Positions 1 through 6,992 of a stretch of DNA of 9,683 nt are shown piece by piece. The translations under genes and the position numbers were made by a program. Position 1 is the first letter of the stretch; each line of letters begins with the position of its first letter. The notes below the pieces were generated by a model, which saw only the letters and a list, made by a program, of their open reading frames with translations, did not search any database and had not been told where the DNA came from. This DNA is from Thermoplasmata archaeon (GTDB taxonomy: Archaea; Thermoplasmatota; E2; DHVEG-1; B8-G13): assembly GCA_021162485.1 (NCBI GenBank), contig JAGGYP010000065.1, forward strand, positions 1 to 9,683. Reading direction: 5' to 3'.

Positions 1-27
1 AAATATTACAAATTATACGTTTTTCTA

Positions 28-43
28 AGAAAAATTTATATAT
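28..43 (+). promoter_or_regulatory. Archaeal BRE/TATA promoter for the left gene pair
   Basis: A purine/A-rich BRE-like stretch (about 28-34, AGAAAAA) runs directly into a TATA box, TTTATATAT, at 35-43. Archaeal transcription normally starts about 25 bases downstream of the TATA centre, which here predicts a start near 64-67. That leaves only a short leader before the ATG at 78 and lies downstream of the ATG at 54. It is the only promoter-like element seen ahead of the two + strand genes, so both are probably transcribed from it. This is pattern recognition in AT-rich DNA, without transcript data. Confidence 0.55.
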
Positions 44-77
44 TACGTGATAGATGTTATCATTGAGCGTGGGGGAT

Positions 78-2312
78 ATGATAGAAAAAAACATGCAAAA
101 AATAATAGTAGTTTTGATTCTAATCTCACTATTATCAATTTGTTTTAGCCCACTTGCAGATAGTCTAAACATCAAGAAAAACTCTGTTGTTGTAAACAAG
201 ACCCGGGATAAAACAATCTCTTTTGTTGAAAAGGTAAAAAACAACTTGGGTAAAAGCAAAAGATCTAATGTTTTCCCACACTTAATAAACAGTGGAAAAC
301 TATTTGGCGCATGGATACATATAAAATATAATGATTTTGAAGATGAAGAGGAAATAAAAATTACTCCAAGAGACATTAGAGGACATCTTGGAAATCCAGA
401 TTATAGGACAAAGATACAGTTCAACATAGATGATGACTCAGAAGATGATGTCGAAGCAAGTTTTGGTTTATATAGATCAAGTATCGATGATGGTAGTAAT
501 GAGGTAGCATCCTTGGAAACAGCTTTTGGTTTTGAAATTATACACGAAGGAGTGTCAGATATAAAAGGTGAGATGGAAGTTTGGCTAGAATTGCATATAA
601 ATCTCTCTGTACTAAAGAAAACAAACAATAAAAACCAGCCCCACGCTTATTTTTTGAATATATTAAAACATCTAGGAGTATTCAGCAAATTATTCCCATG
701 GGCTACTTTCTATGATCCACCATCTGAAGATTATTTTATAGTTAGACTTGGTTATAGATCCCCTCAAGGTAAGAAAATACCGTTTAATACAGAAATGTTT
801 TTTGCATTTGCCAATGCTTCTATCTCCAAACCTACAATATTTAAGCACGAAATGAACCCACATGATTTAGTAGGAGAAGAGGAGTTAGAGCTCCTATTTG
901 GTTATCAAGCATATAAAGAAGGGTATGAAGAACCCTCATATGATATAACATTCTCAGTATCGTTTGAACCAGCAATTTATCTTATAACAAAGTTTACACC
1001 AAGATTAGGGAAAATCGTCTACTACTTTGAAAACCCAACTTACAGAGAAACAAGAGTGACATTTGAATGCACAACTTTAAAAGGCGGTGATATCGGAACA
1101 TCTGTAACATTGGTACTGGACAGAATAACGGAGAAGCTAGCAGCTAGAGGAAGCTGGATCAGCTTGGATTTGGATCTAATTGGAGATGGCGGCGGTTTCC
1201 ATTATGCTGCAAGTGATAAATTTGACATAACATTGTTAGTAGAATCTCCATATTTTGAAAGCGAGGAAGGCGGAAACGGCTACGTAGTTTTCAAAAAAGT
1301 ACCCGAAAGAATAGATATTTCTTGGGATATAGATTTATCCATACTAGGTAAATTTGTTTCAGGTTTTCTAAGTCTAGATATGAGCGAGAATATGGATAGA
1401 ATACTTGTTTACACGCCAAACTATGATGAAAAACCTGTTATAGATGTAACGAATATTCCCAGAAGAGCTAGTATAAGAGGTTCTTTAGACTGGGGGTCAA
1501 TAACAGGCTTCCTTAGAGCTGAAAAAGAAGGAGGAGATACAAATATTGTCGTTAATTTCCAATATAGTAAATGGCTTGTACGCGATAAACTAACAATCCA
1601 AGATGGTTACATAGATTTTTCATTTAATTTAGACAAAAATGGTTACATAGGATTAGATACAAGCAATGAGATGTTTGATAATGAATTAACACTTTTAGGA
1701 AACGATGGAAACGATGAAATATACATCTCCACCGAGCGCTTACATGCAGACAACTTTATGATGACATGGAGTCTAGATACTTCTGGGAGTAAACCAACTA
1801 TAAAAAATCTATGGTTTTCTGGTCTATTGAGATCACTTAGAAATGTGAAGATAGATATAAAATATAGAGGAAAGAAGACCACTATCCAAGGAAGTTGGAC
1901 ACTTGGCAAAAAAGGCAGTTTTTGGTTCCAGTTAGATCAAAAAAATGATATCTCATATAACTTTGATCTTAGTGGCAGTGAATATGTTTTAACAGGAAAA
2001 ATAGTTGTTCCAGGAAATCTAAAAATCGATCTAAGCTGGAATTGGATTCAAGGAGAAGATGAGTATCATCCAGGGTATATCTACATAAACAAGGAAACAG
2101 ATCAACCACTTATCAAGCTATTCAGTCTATACTTCACCTATAACAACCAATATGGTATTGATGTTACAATAGAAAACCTTTGCCTCTACTTAAACCTGCA
2201 ATGGTGGAGGGCAAACAATGGTAAACTATATTGGTGGCTTGACTATGAAATCAACGGAGACTTCTCTTTAGACTTGTTATGGAACAGTGAATGGTATCAT
2301 ATATGGGGGTGA
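78..2312 (+). CDS. Secreted beta-rich protein of unknown function, Trp-rich C-terminus
   Basis: I do not recognise a named family. From the ATG at 78 the product is 744 aa. It begins with a clear signal peptide: a charged start (IEKNMQK) followed by a hydrophobic core, IIVVLILISLLSICF. There is no later membrane segment and no C-terminal anchor, so it should be secreted or held at the surface by partners. After about residue 330 it is a long run of short alternating-pattern strands, often starting or ending in motifs such as RIDISWDIDLSI, IRGSLDWG, IQGSWTLG and KIDLSWNW. This suggests repeated beta-hairpins or a large open sheet. The last 97 or so residues hold nine tryptophans (WNW, QWW, YWW, LLW, EWYHIW). 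Start choice: the frame opens at ATG 54, but the TATA box at 35-43 would put the transcript start after it. ATG 93 (MQKIIVV) is another possible start, and none of the three has a well-spaced ribosome binding site. The stop overlaps the ribosome binding site of the next gene, so the two are translationally coupled and probably act together. Confidence 0.85.
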   Translation: MIEKNMQKIIVVLILISLLSICFSPLADSLNIKKNSVVVNKTRDKTISFVEKVKNNLGKSKRSNVFPHLINSGKLFGAWIHIKYNDFEDEEEIKITPRDIRGHLGNPDYRTKIQFNIDDDSEDDVEASFGLYRSSIDDGSNEVASLETAFGFEIIHEGVSDIKGEMEVWLELHINLSVLKKTNNKNQPHAYFLNILKHLGVFSKLFPWATFYDPPSEDYFIVRLGYRSPQGKKIPFNTEMFFAFANASISKPTIFKHEMNPHDLVGEEELELLFGYQAYKEGYEEPSYDITFSVSFEPAIYLITKFTPRLGKIVYYFENPTYRETRVTFECTTLKGGDIGTSVTLVLDRITEKLAARGSWISLDLDLIGDGGGFHYAASDKFDITLLVESPYFESEEGGNGYVVFKKVPERIDISWDIDLSILGKFVSGFLSLDMSENMDRILVYTPNYDEKPVIDVTNIPRRASIRGSLDWGSITGFLRAEKEGGDTNIVVNFQYSKWLVRDKLTIQDGYIDFSFNLDKNGYIGLDTSNEMFDNELTLLGNDGNDEIYISTERLHADNFMMTWSLDTSGSKPTIKNLWFSGLLRSLRNVKIDIKYRGKKTTIQGSWTLGKKGSFWFQLDQKNDISYNFDLSGSEYVLTGKIVVPGNLKIDLSWNWIQGEDEYHPGYIYINKETDQPLIKLFSLYFTYNNQYGIDVTIENLCLYLNLQWWRANNGKLYWWLDYEINGDFSLDLLWNSEWYHIWG
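2305..2312 (+). promoter_or_regulatory. Ribosome binding site that sets a TTG start
   Basis: GGGGGTGA matches the archaeal Shine-Dalgarno core GGTGA and includes the TGA stop of the upstream gene. Five bases separate it from TTG at 2318. The spacing fits TTG 2318 and does not fit ATG 2291, ATG 2303 or GTG 2309, which lie upstream of or inside the element. A TTG start also gives the cleanest signal peptide. The overlap of site and stop codon implies translational coupling of the two genes. Confidence 0.7.
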
Positions 2313-2317
2313 AAAGG

Positions 2318-5272
2318 TTGAACAAAAAAACACTAATAATACTGATGGTAGCCCTTTTCCTTTTCTCCACCATATCTAATGCTTTGCCAGTTTATAACTC
2401 ATCAAAAAAATCAATCAAAATTAGTAAATCAGTATTTACCACAAACCTCAACGATGGTCCCTACTTTGTATGGGAAGATGATTTTAACGATATGTCAAAA
2501 ATAGATCTAAACCCACCTGGTCAAGGGAAAACAGAGAATTTTGTTCTAGAGGATGGAAAAGTAAAGATTAAGGATACCTACCCGGCATGGACTGATCCAA
2601 GTTGGACGAGAATGAAACCTATAGCCATAAGAAATAAGGCTAACAATGATTTAACACAATATGCTGTTAAGTTGATTGTGGAATACGATCAGGATATGAA
2701 AGATGATTATTCTGATCTTCGTTTCAAATATGAAAACGAGGACTACTGGTTAAACTATTGGATAGAGAGCAGAGACCCTGACCCAAATAATAGATATGCA
2801 ATTATATGGGTTAAAGTACCCAGTATACCAAAAGATAGCACTGTACATCTTTACATGTTCTATGGCAATAGTGATGCAGAAGACATGAGCAATTTCTGGA
2901 GTGTATTTAATGAGGATAGTTGGAATAAGGGATGGGCACATGATGAGCGTGTAACACAGCATGCAGAATCAGAGGGTGCATGGGACCCGGATGTAGCATA
3001 TGGCAATGGTAGATTCCTAGTTGCATGGGAGGAGGGAGCTGTTATACCAATAGATCAGGAGATAAGAGGCCAGATATATAACTCGAAAGGTGATATTCTA
3101 GTAAGAGACTTCGAAATTGGAAACCAGGAAGGAAATGTTGTTCATCAAGAAAACCCAAGTGTTGCATATGGCAACGGCAAATTTTTTGTCGCCTGGCAAC
3201 AGTGCATGGTGCCTGGTGTTGTAAGTACCACAGACATCTATGGGGCAATTATTGATACAAATGGAAATGTGTTGAAGAAATTTGTAATATGCAATGAGGA
3301 CAACTGTCAAGCAGATCCATGTGTAGCATTTGATAGTAGCAACAACCATTTCTTCGTAGTTTGGGAGGATGCAAGAAATGGAATGGATAATTATAACGTA
3401 TATGGTAAGATATTTGACATAAATGGGAACCAAGTTGGAAGTGAAAAAGCTATTTGTACTGATGCAAACAGTCAAACAGAACCATGGATTGCATTTGACA
3501 ATGTCAACAATCATTTCCTAATCGTTTGGGAGGAGGGAATAACAGCAGATAAGGGTCCATTTTGCTTGTATGCAAGATTATTTGATACCAGTGGAAACCC
3601 TATTGGAAGCAAAATAACAGTTGCTATAGGAAGCAACAGCATCGATTATAATTTTCCATGTGTAGCATTTTGTGAGGAAACAGAGAGATTTCTAATTACA
3701 TGGAATGATGGAGATATCAGCAGCAACGACTGGTGGGGAAACATATGGGGGATGATAGTAGACAAAAATGGAAACAAAGTAAAGGACACTTTTCTAATAC
3801 ATTCTGGTAGTTTCATAAGAACCTGTATTGCACCATATCTAGGCACAGCATTTTTTGTTTCATATGATGGAAACGGAGAAATCTGGGGTAAACTAATATC
3901 ATCAGATGGAGAGCTGTTAACTAAGGATGCCCTACAACTATCAGACTCAGAATCTAGCCCAGCTGACTGGGCTAATATCGCTGTAGGCGATGGTAGAATA
4001 TTTGTCTCCTGGGAAGATACAAGGGTTGTATACCCACCACCATGGAACAGTAACCCAGATGTCTATTGTAATATGTGGTATCTCAATATACCAGTTGAAT
4101 CTGATATTTCATACAGTATTGGAGAGGAGAAAAAACTTGTATTAAATGCTTACATAACATCTACTATAATAAAACCAGATGTTCTGAGATCTTGGCATAA
4201 GTTTGATGCTGTATGCTCAGGTGACATCACTTTTAATATTTTAGATGGAAATGGTCATATTATTAGATCAGATGTTTCACCAGGTGAAACCTTAGAAGGT
4301 ATTTCAACTGATGCAATTAGACTAATGGCCTGCCTAAGCAGAGTGAACCCATCATCTACACCCATCTTGGATAAATGGAATGTTAGTTACCTTGGCGAGG
4401 ATAACGATCCACCTACTACTGTTATTGAAGATATTAATGGTGAAAAAGGAGAAAATGGATGGTATGTATCCAGCGTACAGATTCTCCTAGAGTCCACAGA
4501 TGGTATGCAAGGAGTGGGAGTAGATAAGATTTATTATAGTCTCAGCAACGGACAACCTAGGGTATATGATGAGAACACAGGTATAATATTACCAGAAGAT
4601 GAAAACATATTATATGGTACATGGTTGGTTGAATACTGGGCAGTTGATAAGGCGGGAAACACAGAGAGCAAGCATTCTATAGAAATAAAAATAGACAAAG
4701 AGGATCCATACATAGAGATCACAGATCCCCCGGATAAGGACAGAATCAAAGGAGCATTTTGGGTTAGAACCAACCCCTCTGATCATGGCTCAGGAGTATG
4801 GAAAGTAGAGTTTGACACTGGCACGCCATTTAACAACCCAGTCACAATATATGAACCACCATGGGAATGGTACTGCGATAGAACCTATCTCAAAGGATGG
4901 CATTATATACAAGCAGTTGTATATGATTATGCAGGTAACACATATAAGGATACCATACAAGTCTATTTTGATAATAGAAAAGATAAAACATTTGAAAACA
5001 GAGTTTGCCTACTTTTAGTAACTGGAAGTGGAACAATAAACCAACAGACAGAAAACAATGTTGAAAACGAACCGATATTCTATAATGAGATAAAATGGGA
5101 ATTCACAGAGGGTTTCTCTTTTTCAATTGGATTGCAAGGCATCCATTCCATGGAAGGTGTACAGCAGGGTGTGTTAAGAAATTTTATTGGGCTTGCCACC
5201 TATGATGAAACAACTGGTATGTACATCATAATCGGTGGTGCGGCTTATATGAGAGTAGAGGCTGTAGAATAA
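2318..5272 (+). CDS. Secreted mosaic protein: DUF2341, seven-bladed propeller, Ig-like modules
   Basis: Start at TTG 2318, chosen from the GGGGGTGA site five bases upstream, gives 984 aa. Residues 1-22 are a signal peptide (NKKTLIILMVALFLFSTISNA). Residues 51-95 are a DDF-containing lead-in. Residues 96-196 match DUF2341, a surface-protein beta-sandwich of unknown role: WTRMKPIAIRN, DMKDDYSDLRF, YWIES, VKVPSIPKDSTVHLYMFYGN. Residues 222-593 are seven repeats of about 40-57 aa with the pattern P-x-VAYGNGRFLVAWEE, then IxGxIxDxxGN; I read them as a seven-bladed beta-propeller. Residues 594-693 look like a beta-sandwich ending in STPILDKWNVSY. Residues 696-794 resemble an OmpL47-type module (DPPTT, YSLSNG, YWAVDKAGNTE). 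Residues 797-886 are a Big_7-like Ig domain (VYDYAGNT). The final 94 residues are unassigned. No catalytic motif and no C-terminal anchor or sorting tail is visible, so I infer a binding or adhesion role, not an enzyme. It is coupled to the upstream secreted protein and ends 2 bases from the convergent neighbour. Confidence 0.9.
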   Translation: MNKKTLIILMVALFLFSTISNALPVYNSSKKSIKISKSVFTTNLNDGPYFVWEDDFNDMSKIDLNPPGQGKTENFVLEDGKVKIKDTYPAWTDPSWTRMKPIAIRNKANNDLTQYAVKLIVEYDQDMKDDYSDLRFKYENEDYWLNYWIESRDPDPNNRYAIIWVKVPSIPKDSTVHLYMFYGNSDAEDMSNFWSVFNEDSWNKGWAHDERVTQHAESEGAWDPDVAYGNGRFLVAWEEGAVIPIDQEIRGQIYNSKGDILVRDFEIGNQEGNVVHQENPSVAYGNGKFFVAWQQCMVPGVVSTTDIYGAIIDTNGNVLKKFVICNEDNCQADPCVAFDSSNNHFFVVWEDARNGMDNYNVYGKIFDINGNQVGSEKAICTDANSQTEPWIAFDNVNNHFLIVWEEGITADKGPFCLYARLFDTSGNPIGSKITVAIGSNSIDYNFPCVAFCEETERFLITWNDGDISSNDWWGNIWGMIVDKNGNKVKDTFLIHSGSFIRTCIAPYLGTAFFVSYDGNGEIWGKLISSDGELLTKDALQLSDSESSPADWANIAVGDGRIFVSWEDTRVVYPPPWNSNPDVYCNMWYLNIPVESDISYSIGEEKKLVLNAYITSTIIKPDVLRSWHKFDAVCSGDITFNILDGNGHIIRSDVSPGETLEGISTDAIRLMACLSRVNPSSTPILDKWNVSYLGEDNDPPTTVIEDINGEKGENGWYVSSVQILLESTDGMQGVGVDKIYYSLSNGQPRVYDENTGIILPEDENILYGTWLVEYWAVDKAGNTESKHSIEIKIDKEDPYIEITDPPDKDRIKGAFWVRTNPSDHGSGVWKVEFDTGTPFNNPVTIYEPPWEWYCDRTYLKGWHYIQAVVYDYAGNTYKDTIQVYFDNRKDKTFENRVCLLLVTGSGTINQQTENNVENEPIFYNEIKWEFTEGFSFSIGLQGIHSMEGVQQGVLRNFIGLATYDETTGMYIIIGGAAYMRVEAVE
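2981..4090 (+). repeat. Seven-fold propeller repeat within the DUF2341 protein
   Basis: Seven consecutive protein-level repeats of about 40-57 residues. The aligned cores read VAYGNGRFLVAWEE, VAYGNGKFFVAWQQ, VAFDSSNNHFFVVWED, IAFDNVNNHFLIVWEE, VAFCEETERFLITWND, IAPYLGTAFFVSYDG and IAVGDGRIFVSWED. Each is followed by a variable loop, then a strand such as IRGQIY, IYGAII or VYGKIF, and a turn of the DxNGN type. Blade 6 has lost the Trp (VSYDG). The final repeat is shortened after MWYLN, as expected if the strand before repeat 1 (HDERVTQHA) closes the ring. The repeats are diverged in DNA, so the duplication is old. Confidence 0.75.
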
Positions 5273-5274
5273 AA

Positions 5275-6927
5275 TCAACCTATCTTTACTATTTCTAAAT
5301 ATATTTCATTAGACAAGCCGTTTTTATCATATGCCTTGATGGTAACAACATGCTTACCAATAGTGGAGTACCACCATAGTTTTTCATAAGGTGGTTTTCT
5401 ATCAACTAGCTTTGGGCCATCATCAATCCTGAATTCAACTCTATCTATCCCAACCTGACTAAAGGCAGATACAGAAATTGTTATTTTTCCAATCACAAAA
5501 ATTTTACCTGCTAAAAATGGAAGAACGTCTCTGTCCTCAATATAGAGTCTACCGGATTCTGGCTTGTTTATCTTAATTTGTGGTGGTATGTTTAGCGGCT
5601 GAAGACTTTTGTTGTACCAGTATACTCCTTCCTCAGGTAGTTGCAAGGTATCGGTATATGATTTATAATCCATTTTTTCTAATTTTATTGTATAGGTTCC
5701 TGGTGAGGTTTTAATCTCATAATACCCATTTTCATCTGTGTATTCTAAAAACTCATCCGTGTTATTATACAAGGTAACCTTAACATCCTTTATTGGTTTC
5801 TCTGTGATTTTATCTAAGATGAAACCTTTTAATGTTGCAATAGTTTTTTGAGGTAGCAATGTTATGTTTTGCCAATGAGTTTCTCCCTTGTTTAACTGCA
5901 AGTTTTTAGTAAAAACCTTGTAATTTGTTTTTTCTGCCTTCAAAGTATAGCTACCAGGGTAGATGTTTTTAATTTCATAGTACCCATTCTTGTCAGTATT
6001 TGTGTTTTTCTCGTATTTCTCATTTTTGATAGACACTTTTGCATTCTCTATAGTATTCCCTTTTTTATCTTTGACATAGCCTTTGAGAGTTGCTGGTCTT
6101 ACTTCTTTCTCTGGTTTTTTCCCAACAGTTGCGTCAACATAGTAAGCATCAAAAGGGTTTTTATCTGGAGGACGTGCGTAACCAGTGTGTTTTTCTCCAT
6201 TGAATACAGAAGCTATCACCATTATGTTATCTTTTTCAATATCTCCATAATTTTTTTCCTTCCCATCCCATGTAACATTTTTTGTCAATTTTTTTCCACC
6301 TTGGATTGAGATAGTTTCGTTGATTGCAAAGCCTAAAAAACCAAAATGGTATGGTTCACCACTGTGATCCTTCCATCGGGAGCTAATCTCGGTAATATAA
6401 ACACGCATGAACCCATTATACTCTTTGTCTTCGTTGTTTCTTATACTGATAGAAATATTAATAACAGCATTTCCCTTCCATATAGCATTTAATTCTAGGT
6501 TGATATCATGGATGTTGTTGCGATTTAGGCAGTCTTTTATCGCATTTTCAAGATCATTTTCAGAGCCACTAACCACAACTTTATATCCACCATCAAAAAA
6601 ACAAGTAGGGAAACCATATATGTTGTAGTCATCTTTTAACCTGCTCATTGCAACGTCATTTTTATCTGCTATCAATGCAACGAAGTAAAAATCATATTTA
6701 CCCGATTTATACAGATTGTATAGTGCCTCTGAAATTTTTGGGCAAGCATGACAATAGGTTGCAGTACCCTCTTCTACTAAGATAGCATGACCTGTGTCTG
6801 ATAGAAGAGTAGTGTTTTTATTTGTTCTATTGATTTTTGAATAACTTGTATGTAGAAGCGATGTGGCATTTATTGAGCTAAGTATGAATAACGTGAATAT
6901 TGAGATTATAAATATTTTTTTCATCAT
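5275..6927 (-). CDS. Secreted Omp28-like thioredoxin-fold protein with two CarboxypepD_reg-like domains and an Ig-like domain
   Basis: From ATG 6927 the product is 550 aa. Residues 1-22 form a signal peptide (MKKIFIISIFTLFILSSINA). Residues 45-135 are a thioredoxin-fold domain of the Omp28-like kind: VEEGTATYCHACP with CxxC at C59/C62, FVALIADKND, then a cis-Pro segment YGFPTCFFDGG (Pro107) with a third Cys (C109) and VVVSG. Residues 140-270 are an all-beta linker region. Residues 279-359 and 364-445 are two carboxypeptidase-regulatory-like (transthyretin-like) domains, each with the hallmark NGYYEIK...PGSYTLK or PGTYTIK. Residues 448-550 are an Ig-like domain carrying the LYIEDRDVLP...GKIFVIGKITI signature and ending in AYDKNGLSNEIYLE. 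Numerous N-x-S/T sequons fit an exported archaeal protein. The CHAC site suggests thiol-disulfide exchange outside the cell; the beta modules probably position it at the surface. GTG 6936 opens the same frame, but the GTGA there lies five bases before ATG 6927 and may be its ribosome binding site. The gene lies downstream of another thioredoxin-fold gene on the same strand. Confidence 0.88.
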   Translation of the reverse strand: MMKKIFIISIFTLFILSSINATSLLHTSYSKINRTNKNTTLLSDTGHAILVEEGTATYCHACPKISEALYNLYKSGKYDFYFVALIADKNDVAMSRLKDDYNIYGFPTCFFDGGYKVVVSGSENDLENAIKDCLNRNNIHDINLELNAIWKGNAVINISISIRNNEDKEYNGFMRVYITEISSRWKDHSGEPYHFGFLGFAINETISIQGGKKLTKNVTWDGKEKNYGDIEKDNIMVIASVFNGEKHTGYARPPDKNPFDAYYVDATVGKKPEKEVRPATLKGYVKDKKGNTIENAKVSIKNEKYEKNTNTDKNGYYEIKNIYPGSYTLKAEKTNYKVFTKNLQLNKGETHWQNITLLPQKTIATLKGFILDKITEKPIKDVKVTLYNNTDEFLEYTDENGYYEIKTSPGTYTIKLEKMDYKSYTDTLQLPEEGVYWYNKSLQPLNIPPQIKINKPESGRLYIEDRDVLPFLAGKIFVIGKITISVSAFSQVGIDRVEFRIDDGPKLVDRKPPYEKLWWYSTIGKHVVTIKAYDKNGLSNEIYLEIVKIG

Positions 6928-6967
6928 GTTTTTCACTATATTATTCTCAATAATTATATTAACTATT

Positions 6968-6986
6968 GTTATATATTAATTTTACT
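6968..6986 (-). promoter_or_regulatory. TATA-like promoter for the Omp28-like gene
   Basis: On the minus strand an A-rich stretch (AGTAAAA) precedes ATTAATATATAAC, centred near 6974. A start about 26 bases downstream would fall near 6948, leaving a leader of roughly 20 bases before ATG 6927. A run of five T on the minus strand (6987-6991), just after the upstream gene's stop, could end that transcript. Together these suggest the Omp28-like gene can be transcribed on its own, though read-through from the operon is possible. The DNA here is very AT-rich, so a chance match cannot be excluded. Confidence 0.45.
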
Positions 6987-6992
6987 AAAAAG

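Noticed and set aside
138..150. Lipobox-like LLSIC in the signal peptide of the first protein
   Set aside because: The residue before Cys is Ile, not Gly/Ala/Ser, so it does not fit a lipoprotein signal; a standard signal peptide is more likely.
3098..3514. 138-codon antisense frame within the propeller region
   Set aside because: It overlaps the well-supported propeller repeats, has Cys/Ile-rich low-quality sequence with no recognisable domain, and has no ribosome binding site or promoter.
2981..4090. Propeller repeats as a CRISPR or DNA repeat array
   Set aside because: The repetition is at the protein level with variable unit length and diverged DNA; there are no constant direct repeats with spacers.
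4812..5018. 68-codon + strand frame inside the mosaic protein gene
   Set aside because: It lies in an alternative frame of the Ig-like and C-terminal domains and has no features of its own.
6937..6992. Riboswitch or small RNA in the gap between the two thioredoxin-fold genes
   Set aside because: The gap is only 56-65 bases of AT-rich sequence without a stable inverted repeat; TATA-like and T-run elements explain it.
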